Positions 33,414 to 46,635 of a DNA stretch of 64,000 nt are shown here, piece by piece. How positions within the stretch are numbered: the first letter of the stretch is position 1; the number at the start of each line of letters is the position of its first letter. This DNA comes from Batillaria attramentaria. Its lineage: Eukaryota > Mollusca > Gastropoda > Batillariidae. Location: contig JACVVK020000086.1 in NCBI GenBank assembly GCA_018292915.2, positions 741,001-805,000 of the forward strand, in the 5' to 3' direction. A program made the position numbers and the translations under genes. Below the pieces are notes generated by a model. It made no database searches, was not told where the DNA came from, and saw nothing but the letters and a program-made list of their open reading frames with translations.

Positions 33414-34421
33414 AGAAAACTTTAACGTTGTCGTTTTCTCAGAAACTACAAACAGCAGAGACACCAAACTTGGCATGCTGATAGACATCCATAAGACCTT
33501 TCAAAACATATCATTTTGAATGACCTTGACTCAAGGTCAAGGTCACTAATGCTGTCTGTTTGAAAATTTTACATTGGCATTTTCACGGAATCTACAAAGA
33601 CCAGAGGTTTGAAACTTTGCATGATGATAGACATTGATCAGAACTTTACAGATATACATGTATGCAATGGCCTTGTGTCAAGGTCAAGGCCATACAAGCT
33701 ATTTTTGTGAAACCTTAACATTGCCATTTTCTCAGAAATAACAAACAGCAGAGGCGCCAAACTTGGCGTGCTGTTAGACAACCATAAGACCTATGCACAC
33801 ATACCATTTTAAATGACCTTGACCCAAGGTCAAGGTCATTAAAGCAGTCTGTTTGGAAATTTTTACATTTGCATTTTTTTTCGGAATCTAGAAGAACCAG
33901 AAGTATCAAACTTTGCATGATGATAGACATTGGCAACACCTTCACTGACATACCTGTGTTCAATGACTTTTAGTCAAGGTCAAGGCCATGCAAGCTGTTT
34001 TGGGGAAGCTTTAACCTTGGCATTTTCTCTGAAACAACAAACAGTTGAGGCACCAAATAGGGCATGATGATAGACTGCAATGAGACCTACCTTTTTGAAT
34101 GACCTTGACTGAAGGTCAAGGTCATTAACGCTGTCTGTTGTGAATTTTAACATTACCGTTTTCGGAGGAACTACAAATACTAGAGGCGTCAAACTTGGCA
34201 TAATAATAGACATTGATGTGATCTCATTTTAATGACCTTGACCCAAGGTCAAGGCCATGCAAACTGTTTGGGGGGAAAATTGTAATATTGCCAGGAACTT
34301 GGAACGCCAGAGACATTTTACTTGCCGTGATGATAGTGATAAGAGCTTTACGAACATACACTTGTGAATGACCTTGACCCTTGTCACAAGGGAGCCATGG
34401 AGGCTTTTGCCTCTCTAGTTA
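33289..34421 (+). repeat. Left copy of an AAGGTCA-rich repeat element (inverted partner at 35976-37222)
   Basis: The element begins GGCTCCCTTGTG and ends CACAAGGGAGCC, so it has its own ~12 bp terminal inverted repeats. After a TCTG/(TG)n stretch (33342-33411) it consists of about six or seven degenerate units of ~131-149 bp. Each has a core of TGACCTTGAC next to AAGGTCAAGGTCA (near 33531, 33677, 33824, 33973, 34112, 34243). Alternate units end GGTCATTAA or GGCCATACAA, so the higher-order period is about 290 bp. No coding capacity is evident. Confidence 0.85.
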
Positions 34422-35975
34422 GTAGTTAATGGGAAAGGATGTTAACTTATCTTTCAGCTTTGCTTCTGCATGCAATATTACTGTAGATGATTGTTTTTAG
34501 AAACTTGTTGTTTGTTTGGCAGGTTTTGGTTTTGTTTGTTTAGAGGGGTGTGTGTGTGGTTGTTTTCATTTCATCACCCCCCCCCTCTCCCCCCATTTCC
34601 TGCTAATGGTACATGAGTAGACTAGTACATCTTTACGAGTAATACGTGTATGTGTGGGAAGAAGAATGGTGTGTGTGTGTGGGGAGGGGGGGGGGGTCTG
34701 TGGTAACTTACAGGATTCAAGAACCAAGCAGCAGAATATCAAGAAGAAATCCTGAATAGTTCTTACTCTACCATGCGATTGATTATACATGTACATGTCC
34801 TTGTGTGCAGATGCAGACTGGTTGAGGATATGTCTATATTAGTATAGCCGTAATTGCTTATTGTTTTTTCCCTTCTGTGGTCCGGTATCTAACCTCGGCA
34901 ACAGCTGCCAAACAAATTTATCTAATCCCAAGACCTGAAGTTCTAGTCCTTTTTTTTTTTGCGGATGACTGATGTGAGTACACAGGTTGGAGTGTCCATG
35001 AAATATTTGTTATGGTCATGGTGATTGCCACTGGCACTGCTGGTGAAAGTGAAACACAACTACAGTAATGTACATGTATATATTTATGGTCCTGTGTGTG
35101 TGTACTGTAAGTTATAGTGTAAGTTTAGTGATACCAGTGTGTGTGGATGTTGGCATGCATGTCGCTCTTGCTTTCTTTTTCTTTGTATACGATGTTATGT
35201 AACAATTGACAATGTAAATTTTATGTACTTACTGTGTATCTGAAGGCCTTGTGAACCACAGATCCGCTCATTGTAGTTGGGTTGCCTTGAGACGTCCGAC
35301 TGCTTGCAACCACACTACTCAACCATTGTGTGCATGTGCGCAAATTCCACCTGTCAGTAGCCACTGTGTACATGGACGCATGTCTTCATTCTGGATTCTA
35401 ATATTTTTGTCTTGTCAGATTATAAATTGACATCTTTTCATGTGTGTGCATATCAAAGAATATTTTCAGTGTTTGAAACACAATATCACTGTTGAACTGA
35501 AGCTGGGTGGAATAGTACTGTCGGATTTTCTTGCAGTTGTGCTGTTGAGATGCTAGTCATGGTGTCAGGTACAAAATGTCAGTATCTGACCTGTAAGGTA
35601 TTTTAGCCTTGCTCCCCTCAAGGCTGCATTGACTTTTAACTGAAGTGTATCTTTCTGAAAGCAGGAGAAATCACAAGTTAGTCTGGAACATTTTGCTGAA
35701 AACGCAAGTTGGTGACAATATGAAGTTCTACAGGTATTAACATATGCTGTTCTCTTGTAACTATACACTATTAGTTATTAATGCTCTAAAATGTATTTAA
35801 ATAAACAACAAAAACAGCATTTAATAGTGTTCTTATTTTTCAATTCATACATGTATGATGTACCGTATTAATTTTCTTACTGTTTTGTTTGGGTTTTTAG
35901 GGGGGGGGAGGTGCATTTGTATGTGTAGTGCATATAAAATATATATATGCACTAATACCTTCACACACTCAGTTT
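34422..35975 (+). other. Unique AT-rich spacer between the inverted copies
   Basis: No ORF or protein similarity is visible. It contains short poly-C/poly-G tracts (34577-34596, 34680-34697), a T-run at 34951-34960, and AATAAA near 35800 that could end the UBIAD1 transcript. The base composition resembles a metazoan 3' UTR. Confidence 0.5.
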
Positions 35976-37127
35976 AACTAGAGAGGCAAAAGCCTCCATG
36001 GCTCCCTTGTGACAAGGGTCAAGGTCATTCACACAAGTGTATGTTTGTAAAGCTCTTATCACTATCTATCATCATGGCAAGTAAAGTGTCTCTGGCGTTC
36101 CGAGTTCCTGGCAATATTACAATTTTCCCCCAAACAGTTTGTATGGCCTTGACCTTGGGTCAAGGTCATTAAAATGAGATGATGATGATGATGATGGTGT
36201 CTTGTAACGCGCTGAAAAACGCCATGCCCAGCATGCTCGTAGCGCGGGGGGGGGGAGATGATAAGTTTTAACCAAAAAAAAAAAACAGGAGAAGGGGGTG
36301 GAGTCTGCAGGGGGGTGGGGGATCACCTCAATGTCTGTTATTATGCCAAGTTTGACGCCTCTAGTATTTGTAGTTCCTCTGAAAACGGTAATGTTAAAAT
36401 TCACAACAGACAGCTTTAATGACCTTGACCTTCAGTCAAGGTCATTCAAAAAGGTAGGTCTCATTGCGGTCTATCATCATGCCTTGTTTGGTGCCTCAAC
36501 TGTTTGTTGTTTCAGAGAAAATGCCAAGGTTAAAGTTTCCCCAAAACAGCCTGCATGGCCTTGACCTTGACTAAAAGTGATTGAACACAGGTATGTCAGT
36601 GAAGGTGTTGCCAAAACTATCATCATGCAAAGTTTGATGCTTCTGGTTCTTCTAGATTCCGAAAAAATGCAAATGCAAAAATTTCCAAACAGACTGCTTT
36701 AATGACCTTGACCTTGGGTCAAGGTCATTTAAAATGGTTTGTGTGCATAGGTCTTTTCACTGTCTATCAGAAGGCCAAGTTTGGCACCTCTGCTGTTTGT
36801 TATTTCTGAGAAAATGCCAATGTTAAGGTTTCACATAAATAGCTTGTATGGCCTTGACCTTGACACAAGGCCATTGAATACATGTATATCTGTAAAGTTC
36901 TTATCAATGTCTATCATCATGCAAAGTTTCAAACCTCTGGTCTTAGTAGATTCCATGAAAATGCCAATGTAAAATTTTCAAACAGACAGCGTTAGTGACC
37001 TTGACCTTGAGTCAAGGTCATTCAAAATGATATGTTTTGAAAGGTCTTATGGTTGTCTATCAGCATGCAAAGTTTGGTGTCTCTGCTGTTTGTAGTTTCT
37101 GAGAAAACGACAACGTTAAAGTTTTCT

Positions 37128-37164
<37 letters not shown>

Positions 37165-37222
37165 GACAGACGACGGAGGGCTATTACATAGACTCCCATT
37201 GTTACACAAGGGAGCCAAAAAG
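35976..37222 (-). repeat. Right copy of the AAGGTCA-rich repeat element (inverted)
   Basis: Reverse complement of 33289-34421 with high identity. The termini CTAGAGAGGCAAAAGCCTCC and GGGAGCCAAAAAG, the (CA)n block at 37132-37160 and the AAGGTCA-rich cores near 36022, 36157, 36433, 36560, 36712, 36858 and 37010 all correspond. Extra DNA at about 36180-36330 (GATn, poly-G, A-run) interrupts one unit. Corresponding chance reading frames on opposite strands of the two arms are nearly identical, which is a consequence of the duplication. Confidence 0.85.
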
Positions 37223-37328
37223 CAGGGTAAACTTTTTATTATTTTACTTATTGAGTAGACTCATGGTGTGGAAACAATTTAGATTTAATAGAAACGGAAA
37301 CGGTAATGACTGTGAAGTGGTTACAAGT

Positions 37329-37450
37329 TAAGCAAATAAAAGGGACAGAAACCACTTAATTTTGACAAAGGACGGCACAGGTCGACCTGTGCCGTCCTTT
37401 GTCAAAGTTAAGTGGTTTCTGTCCCTTTTATGTTGCTTTTATTTGCTTAA
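37329..37450. repeat. Foldback palindrome centred on GTCGAC at 37381-37386
   Basis: The left arm (from TAAGCAAATAAAAGGGACAG to GGACGGCACAG) is mirrored by the right arm after GTCGAC, with a ~10 bp insertion (TGTTGCTTTT) in the right arm near 37431-37440 and a few mismatches. Arms are about 52-62 bp with essentially no loop. It has no coding content and looks like a short foldback element or a palindromic duplication. Confidence 0.9.
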
Positions 37451-38285
37451 TTTAGATTTAGTTCGCTTTCAGCTGACTTGGAAAATAAATTTGGTTGCCA
37501 TGTCCTTTAATTACAGCGTTTAATAGTTTACTTGCTGTCAGTCGTTTGTGTGAGCATTCACTTGATCGTGTGTATGAGATAATTATGAAGAAAAACCAGT
37601 GTGTGTGTGTGTGTCCGAGATTTATATAGATACAACAGCATTGTGCGCCAGCATTAGTAGGGATAAGTTGCCTTATAAAAGCTATTATTAATAGTATTAC
37701 TACTCTTGTAATACGCCACATCATGCTGTTACATCTGTGTGGACTCTGGCATTAGGTTTAAGAGATCACGAATCTGGCGTTCCCTTGGTTACAGAATCCT
37801 TTTGCCACAGGCCCGTATCTCTCAGGATTCATTAGTGGCCAGGGCTTACCGAACGGCCTAAGGCGATCCGACATATCAGCACCACGCACAACACACATGG
37901 TGTGATCTCTGCTGAACCACCAAGCGCTCAGCATCTGTGTGCTTGCTGATGTGATTGACATGCAGTCAACAGATCGACCAGTATCTCCTGCTTAACTCTT
38001 AAGAGCCCAAGCCCGACCACCCCTTGCCCACTGTATGTTAAAAAGAACAAGCCACTGCGCACCAGTAGGAGCCACTTCAAGCCACTATTGCACAAGGCGC
38101 AGTAGGTCTTTCCCGCTTAACCGTTGCAGATTACATGTTTGTTAGTGGCTTGAAATGGCTCATAGTGATACGGAGATTTCAACTAAATACGTGCTTTTTG
38201 CGTGGGCTTTTAAGAGTTAAATGACTTATTTTCAAAGATTCTTAGGTTCACAGATCGTTCTGAGCTGTTTTAGTGGGGTCTTCCA
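37451..38285. other. Intergenic, repeat-derived
   Basis: No gene is visible. A segment around 38070 (GAGCCACTTCAAGCCACTAT) recurs in an MTOR intron at about 14683. The stretch 37790-37960 also looks like a dispersed repeat. Confidence 0.4.
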
Positions 38286-38891
38286 CCTAACTGTCCACAA
38301 CCCTACCCCCCCCCCCCCCCCACACACACACTATAATTATGACAAGACTTACCAAAACACAGGAGACCACTAAACAGCACTAGACACCACTCCACAACAC
38401 TATTACGCAAGGCGTGGGCACTCTCCACAAGGCCCTATCCCTTCCCTTGCCTCGCCCAGCCCGCAGTAAATTGCATAATCTCTCATAATCCCTTTGCCTG
38501 GTCAGGGCAGTCTTGTGTATGGCTCATACGGCTGTGAGTACGTCACACGTGGTTTCATGCTCGTTGTAACGGGACTTGTCTCTTGTCTACCGCCCTCACG
38601 CCAGTGGGAAGTGCTTTGGGCAAGTTCTAAGTGCACTGAGTGTGCAGTTAGCTAAATTACCTGACCAATATCCGAACTAGCAGTGACCGCGGTATTCACA
38701 AGAGGGTGCGAAATCGCCGAGCTGTCTGGCTAGCGTTGACCGCTCGCCGGAGTGTGACGCAATATGACGGGACGTTGCGCTGTCTCTCGGGCGGACTGCT
38801 GACCTCGAGGATTATGTATTAGTGTTGTCTAATGCTGTCTTGTGGCGCGACGATTTTGATTCAGGATGTGATTCGTATGTGGACAGTTAGG
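38286..38891 (+). mobile_element. MITE-like element, family A (CCTAACTGTCCACA termini), long copy
   Basis: Terminal inverted repeats CCTAACTGTCCACA (left) and TGTGGACAGTTAGG (right) bound about 606 bp with no transposase ORF. The right ~220 bp is the inverse complement of the MTOR intron segment at 9799-10053. A C-tract (38307-38322) lies just inside the left end, as in the other copy. No target-site duplication is obvious. Confidence 0.75.
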
Positions 38892-41800
38892 AGCTACGGT
38901 CTAGCATCACACCAAAGACCTTGGAATCAGATCCAAGATCTTTGGCATATGCATATATGCACAAATTAAATACATGCACAGATACGACTGACGTGCGTTC
39001 AGCTGACTGAAGCCAATAATTATGCAGTTGCCAGTGACAGTGTTGTGCCCAACACTTGACCTTGTGCCTCCAAACGTCTGAGTTTTCCTTCCTCGCATGG
39101 TCGTCGAACGTCATTGTGTTGCATTCGACTATTTCTATCTCTGTACAAAACCTAGTAATGGTAGCAGCAGCACCTTTAACCTTCACCATACCACAATGGC
39201 ACCCACACTTTCATTCAAACGTTCGTAGTTCTGTCAGTTTTCAGGCTAAGAATGTTGCCGCAGATTGAAACCGCGCATATTTAAATGGCGGGCTGCTACG
39301 ATGACGAGATCAGTCCCGGGAAAATAAGTGAAAAACACTTTACCTCAGTGACAAAGTTTATGGCTTATATCGCTTTTCTGTATACAATCGCATTAGTGTG
39401 TGTGTGAGCAAGTTTGATTTAATTCAGTTTAGTTCCTTCTTTGAAAGTGTGGGCAAGTTGGCACCTACGATGTATGGTGCGGGTTGATACTTTTTTTTTC
39501 TTCGTTTTTTAAAAGCATGGGAATGTTTGTATGGTGCGCAAGTTTTCTTCTTTGAATGAAGTATGGGTGCGTTTGCACCAACGATGTGTGGCGTGTTGGG
39601 AACTTTTAAAGGCAAAAATAACACTGCAGTACCCTCATTTTTTCAGTCAGGACTGAAACACACATGCACCACGCATGGATGTGCGCACACACTACACACA
39701 CACACAAAAACTCCACAGTTTACAGTGTCATATTACATGTATTTATCGCATAACAGCATTTAAAGACTACAAAGCCACTGATGATGGTATGTTGTGACAT
39801 TAGAAATGATAAATGATACCAACATGACTGGGTCATGTCAATTAACATAAATGTCAAACCAATAAACTGGCTAAAGTTATACACTGTGTTGTAATGCAGG
39901 GATCTCCATACAATCCTCTCAAAAGGTGAATACGCACATGATATGAAAACTAAGCAATAAAAGGTGAAATTCTCTGGTGGATGTACAAACCAATTCCATA
40001 CAAATTTCCATTTTAAGTGTAGTAAAAAAGGTTTTTTTTCAGTTAACACAAAAAATGTTTGTTTCTCTGTAGCACTGAAACCATTGTACAGCATACTCAA
40101 ACTGAAACTGCAGGCCTCATCCAGCCCAAATCGTTGGGATTCAAGTTTTCAGCATTTACATCTCAAATGGTCTTCAGTTTTCTCCAAATTCTGACACACA
40201 GATATATCCACCATTACGTATATGATGTCAAAAACCTGCTAATGATATGGCAGCAAATATGAACACAGTCAAAAACATCACTTGTACTGTAGTGCAAGCA
40301 AAATGTAATAATAACTCTCTTGACCTTTGTAATGTAGGCATGGTCATGATGCATGTGTGTACCCTATCTCCAGTGCGGGTTCTTTTAATACCAAAACATT
40401 ATAATCCTGGCTTCCAATTTGACTGAGAATTAATACTGTAGTCAGTACGTTTGAGACAATAGTTTTACCGTTGTGGAAGAGTAACATAAGGGTTTTTTAA
40501 ACTCACGTGCACATGTATGTGTCCCAACAGTATTTGTTGTGTGTGCATCCATTACAATTAACAGACATGCCGAAGACCTTCCTAGCAAAATGTGCATGCA
40601 CACCAGGACAGGCATGCTGCACTTTGCGCTGAAGAAACACTTAAGTACACATATATATATAAAATTTATATTTTGTTGGCTGTGACTCCATAGTTGCTTG
40701 GCAAAGGTCAGAGGTGAGTCTACGGAACTCTTGTGCACAAACAGGGCAGTGCACTACATGTGATGTTGAACTAAATGATACTGAGTACCATTGTGTGCAC
40801 TATGTCTCTCAGTGTATGGCTCGTGAAGTAGGGAAAAAATAAGCCGACCTCTCAGTCTCAGCAATGTTGATCGGCAAACCAATTCAACTTCAAAACAAGA
40901 TTGTTTACAGAAAATATATATCTGCCAATAGGAATTTTCCTCTCAGGGTGTATTCCATCTCTTGATTCCCTTACGTTTCGACTTATGTACAACAGAAAAA
41001 GGACAGAGATACTTTAGTTATCAGCACACGTGTCACAAACTGTACACGTATTTTACATACAGAATGTACAAATGTAGTTGGTTAATTCACAAAAAAATGC
41101 ACAATCTACTAACAGAACACATCCGAAGTAAACAGTTCATAGTAAAAAACAAACAAAACACACATACAAAAAAACAGTGAAACATAGTAACAATGACAAC
41201 TCACAAAAAAACATTTCATCTGCAGACACTAAAACACCACCAACAGACACTTGAGTATCAAACAGCACCTAGATTCCCGAAAGCATATTTCTACAACCAG
41301 TAAATGCACATTACAACGACATGCACACATTATTTCAGGTACCTGTTGTTCCAGCGTCTTTGTAAACGTACATCCTGGTAATTGAACTAAGCACCTAATG
41401 AATAAGCTGCTCCTGGCACAGTCTCCATCATGTACAAAATAGAAGTTTTCCGTAAGGGTCGATACTACGGTGGCAAGGGCATGGAAGACTGTACCCCAAA
41501 GCAAAAAGGACAAAGACCACGGTTATTTTGTTGTTGTTTGATGCCTAAAACACTAGAATTTTTTCCGCCACAATAATGCGGACATTTTCCATCCACTGCA
41601 GTACAGATTTTTCTCTGACAAGCAGGTGGTAGAGATGTCAGGCCAATCAGATTGGGGGGGGGGGGGGGGGGGGATTGTGAAGTTTCTGCACTGTAAATTC
41701 TGTCATCTGTAGACAGTTTTAAAGACAAAGCCAATCATTTAGTACATTACCATTCATCACCGTTTTTACAAGTCTGCAACATCACCTGCCTCCAACTCAC

Positions 41801-42722
41801 CCACGGTCCACTTCTATTTTACATGAACAGACAGGCCAAGAGATTACAAATAATGAATCACAGCTCCTGAATAATAATCATAGTGGTAGTAGTAATAAAC
41901 GGCAGTTATATTTGCGATATGCTTTCATTTACCACAGATTTAACCATTGGTTAGTGTTTTGACGCCAAGCTAACAGTACATACAGTGTACCTAGACCTCT
42001 CCACAATCTTGTAAAATACGCTAAACAACCCTAACAGACAACATGACAGAACTTAAACCAAACATCTACACAAAAGGTGGAAGAGATAGGTTATAAACTG
42101 TTGAAAAAAACAAAACAAAACAAAAAACAATGGACACAAGAAGAAATTCAACAAACAGCAACACATCATTTTAGGACTTTTGATTTTATGTATAAGAAGG
42201 ATTTTTTTCTTGTGAAAGTCACACTGTTCTATTGTGTAAATGATATGCAAATGCATATATAAAGACAACATCAAAGCGCATGCAAAGTAAGGATTTATAC
42301 AGAAACCCAATACACAAATACTACCACTGTACAATCAAAACTACACATGTATGCATGCAAACAACCAACCAACCAAACAAAAAATACTGAGGTAGGAGGA
42401 AACTGTACAATTCAACACAGCAACAGACCAGCCAAAAAAACACAAACGCACACACTTGAAAAACACCTAACAAACAACAATACGGGAAATGAGAGTAATT
42501 GTAGAAAGAAAAGGATGGGGCAGGGGCAGAAAGAGGTGGACAGTTAAGGTGGAATAGGGTTGGGGTGTTTTGGTTAAGTCAAGACAGAGCTAAGGACAGG
42601 ACCCACCCTTCAACGACCAAAAAAGAAAAAAAGAAAAAAAAGACAACTATAAAAAATCGGTAATTGCGAAATGGCTCAAAATGACAAGTTGGCTTGCAAT
42701 GCCTTCACAACACATTGTGAAG

Positions 42723-42725
<3 letters not shown>

Positions 42726-42796
<71 letters not shown>

Positions 42797-42797
42797 A
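42726..42797 (+). repeat. (CA)n microsatellite
   Basis: About 32 CA units with one interruption near the end, in intergenic DNA. Confidence 0.95.
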
Positions 42798-43469
42798 CAG
42801 ATGGACAACTGGTCTGTTGACATGTTACTTTGTTACATTCCTCCCACGCTCTCCCTTTGGTGATGCTGTGATAGCCCTGTGTTGTAACAACCAATGACCC
42901 TGTCAGCCCTGCCTCGGCCACAGTAATGCTAACTCACTGTCTTGTCCTGAGCACATCTTCACCTTACACCTACATAGTATACATGTAGAAAGACTGTTTC
43001 TTAACAGCCAGGTGCTTTATCCTAGCAAATCTATGCTATATCTAGAAAGACTTACAACATGACCTGAGCAGAACTTCGGGAGGAACGGAACTCGCTTCTC
43101 GTATTGTTCTGAATGCCAATTCCAGGACAAAACACCCACCACTGTGTACATGTCCCACGGTAACAGTATTGGGGCGAGCCCGAAAAAATCACATGGTCTC
43201 TGCTACACAGCATGGGTGTGGGACAGCACTTAGGCTACCTCAACGCTGAGGTAGACTTTCCGGGCTCACCGCTGACCTGTGTAAGCCACAGACAGTAATC
43301 TGTAGACATACTTTTCTGCATTGCCCTAGTACGATACCCAAACGGTCAAGAGAATGAGCTAGCATTACCAATGTGCACAAGAAAATAAAAACAGCCCCAA
43401 TGGCATGGCCGTCTCAAAAGGTCTACAACAGCACACAGTGTTACGTGAAGCTGCATAGAGGGACAGGTT

Positions 43470-43775
43470 TTTGCCAGCTTTGGACCAGACTCACTTTGCC
43501 AGTATCATGAAAAGCAGTAGCGAGGCCAAGATGATCAGTTTAGCGAAATTCTTGTTTTTGCCTTTAAACGTCGCGCCTCGTTTTTGCAAGTGTAACACGA
43601 TTTATCCAGTTTTACCATTTATTCGTACTTTGTGTTATCGTGCTGTAATGTCCCTGTTGTTCATATACATGTTTGTGCGTTTTGTTTGATCATAGTATTG
43701 CTGTTTTGTTTACCCTCAATGATAGCGGCCTATGGCCGGGATCAATAAAATCTGTCGAGTCGAGTCGAGTGAAGC
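43470..43775 (+). mobile_element. 3' end of a non-LTR retrotransposon (LINE) with a TCGAG tail
   Basis: The stretch ending GCCTATGGCCGGGATCAATAAA and then repeated TCGAG units resembles the 3' end of animal LINE elements with short tandem tails. No reverse-transcriptase coding is kept. The family assignment is uncertain. Confidence 0.5.
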
Positions 43776-43843
43776 TGCATAGTTAGTCCACCTATGTGTG
43801 CCGGCCTACTGTTAGAATCCCCGACACTTGCATGCATTAAAAC

Positions 43844-43881
<38 letters not shown>

Positions 43882-46635
43882 ATGGTAATTTCTGTTAAAG
43901 CATGAAAAGCTTCATTTGTCATTATTTGTCACATGTATTGTTATGAATTTTTTTTTTTCCTTATTTGTTAAAAAGAAACTGCTAGTTTACAGACACAGGT
44001 CATTGGTGTTAGCCATTTATCAACTCATGAACATAATCATGATGAACTACATGTATTCACAAAGTAATTAACATTGATAATTACCTTTCCCGATCATCCA
44101 CCATCAAAACTGTGGCATCACAACTTTTTTTTAAGCCAGTTCAGTATTTAAAAAAAAAAAAAAAAAAGCAATGCTTTACACGATCAAGGATTGCTATGCA
44201 AAAACTGTTTTCGATGACTGTAGGAGTCTCACCCAGAAAGCACTATTCTGGAGTATTAAGTTGCCCTGTCTACTCATATCACACCACAATGCCCAAGCAC
44301 AGTTACAGCAACATACCAGCTTTCTTATCAAGCTGCAGATTTGCTTCCACAAATCATATTGTTCAATATAAATGTTTGTCTCAGACAACAAAAAACACCA
44401 AAAAAATGAACAACAATGACCAAAAACAAAAAACAAAAAAAGCACACGTTCATTACAGGGGCCTGATCTCCGCATTTTTTTCATCTTCAATCTGAGTGAA
44501 TATGAAGCGAACACAGAAAACAGAGACAAAGGACACATTTAATCTAACTATATGGGGGGGGGGGGGGGGGGGATCTGTCAATGACCCAAAACAACACAAG
44601 AACCACACATGGCACATGGCCTGAAAGTCAGGCTGTCAGCCTAGTGAAGCAAATTGCTGCCTGTTTGCTCCAGGTATGGCAAACCAAGCTGTAGCTAAAA
44701 CCACCACTTCTGCTACCGGTAACATATGATTATAATGACATGCATCTCTTCTTGCTCTGTAGTACAACACAGTAAAAGCGCTAACTTCAAATAAGACAGT
44801 GTTTCTTATCATCTATGTTACCCCTGACACAAAAGGGCTAACAATTTCACCTTCTTTTTCCCCAACAGCTTCAATCCACAATTTTCTCCATTCTTTGCAC
44901 AGCCACGAAATTTGTGGAGAAAAAAGCCAGGCTAACAAGACTCAGACCACAGCTCCTTGTACTTTGTGAATGTGAGCGTCGGTCCAGTGGGACTTGTTCT
45001 GTACTGGATTTGACATGTACACGTATTCCTGCAGCGTGATTCTCCCTTCATTTCACAAAAGGGAAAGCACAACCATCATGACCTTTTCCAACTCAAGCTG
45101 CACAAGTTTACTCAGGTCGTCCCTTTGGTGTGCTGAACCGTTTCTCTCTTTTTTTTTCCTTTTCATGGCAGTGCGAGAGATAAATTGCTGACAGTAAACA
45201 CAGGGAGTACAAGAAGTCGCCTGCACTGAACTGTATTTTTAAACTCACACCTTCCTGTTTCATATTTTCGTGTCATTCAGTTTTGATTTATTTCTCTCTG
45301 TCCCTGCTGTCATTTCTGTCACTCGCTTCCTTTGCATTGTACACAATGTGCGTCTCATGGGAGACAACTGGCCAAGAGTTGTGACAGTAATCTCCTCACA
45401 ACTCAAAAATCCTCGATGCTATGCGAAGACTGAGGCACCGCCAGATCAGCTCTGCAACGTTCTTCTCAGCCACAGTGAACTGAGCCAAATTTTCTACAAG
45501 TACAAGCTGGCATCAGCCATCAGATCACCTGTAACCTCCTTTCCCTGACCAGTTCAAGTCAGCAAGCTGTGGTCAGTTGGGTAGATGGAAAAAGGACCTG
45601 CACATCAGCTGCAGAACTTTCAGAACACAAGCAGCTGCGACTGTGTGCAGATATCCAGTGAACACTCGAATAATCCAGGCGACTTGTAAAAATGGTACCA
45701 CTTCAGGCAGAACTGAAGAATCGCGATACATCATTACAGGCCACCTGCTTGCATTCTGATCACCACTGGTAAGTTTTTTGAAGATCAGCCATGGAGACAG
45801 AGTCCCAATCATATTTGGGTCTGAAATATCGATTCTCCGGTATTCCACATGCACAGCGACTGCAGACAGCTTTTTCAAGTCAATCGCTTCTGTTTAATCC
45901 TCTCCTCTGTGAGGACGAACTTCTCACGAAACCAAAACAAGTGTATCAACCAAACAAGTGCTCACTGGTATGAACCCAACATAAGGCCATCACTTTGGAC
46001 TAACACGCTTGACCCGCAACAGTTCAACTTTCACAACAATCTGGACGTTCCTTTCAGAGGAAAGTATCACCATCTGTTTGTGCAGCTTCAACAACCCGAT
46101 GTAAATACTTAAATCACAAATTTTGTGCGAAGAGCAGACAAAATCTTCATTTCACCATCACATCCATGTATCACTTCAAGCGTAGATTTTGCACAGTTGA
46201 CCATAAAGTCACACTGGGAACAGATATAAGGTCAGCTTTGACCAACATGTTGCACACGGCCAAAACACAAGTTTTCGGTCATTTTTAACCCAACGCTGTA
46301 ATATACTAAGTGTGATCAGTTACGACTCTGACAAAGGCCTGGCAAAACATGCGTTAAAAGTAACTGAGGATTAATTACACACGGGCATGCACACTAAAGC
46401 AGAATACATGCAGTTATTCATATTTTTGTGCAGCGAAGCGAACTGGCCTCTTAAGAACAGGTACAGCTCACCGACCTGGCCTATTCTTGTTTCGCAAACT
46501 AACAGCTTTTCAGGTGACTGCTGCAAAACTGCCATGCACAGATGAGATAAAATAATTTCCTCAAAATTTTGCCTCATCCTTTGACAACCAAAAAACAGAA
46601 TTTGCTTTTTTCACTAATTCGTCACCCAGACCTTC

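Larger units (their letters stand above)
38892..46635. other. Gene-poor interval / possible 3' UTR of the TNF-receptor-like gene
   Basis: No exon with recognisable protein similarity. It holds two imperfect copies of a ~50 bp unit (39431 and 39547), microsatellites, long G tracts, a nested hairpin at about 43155-43270 (inner CTACCTCA/TGAGGTAG) and the LINE tail at 43470-43775. The minus-strand gene ends at 46636, so an unknown part is its 3' UTR. Confidence 0.45.

Noticed and set aside
32866..33963. Small open frames in the UBIAD1 3' region and repeat arms
   Set aside because: Near-identical frames appear in the inverted arm on the other strand because the DNA is duplicated. Composition is repeat-like and no family is recognised.
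43155..43270. Nested hairpin GGCGAGCCCG ... CGGGCTCACC as a structured RNA
   Set aside because: The stems are short and lie among repeats. Without conservation or expression data I do not call an ncRNA.
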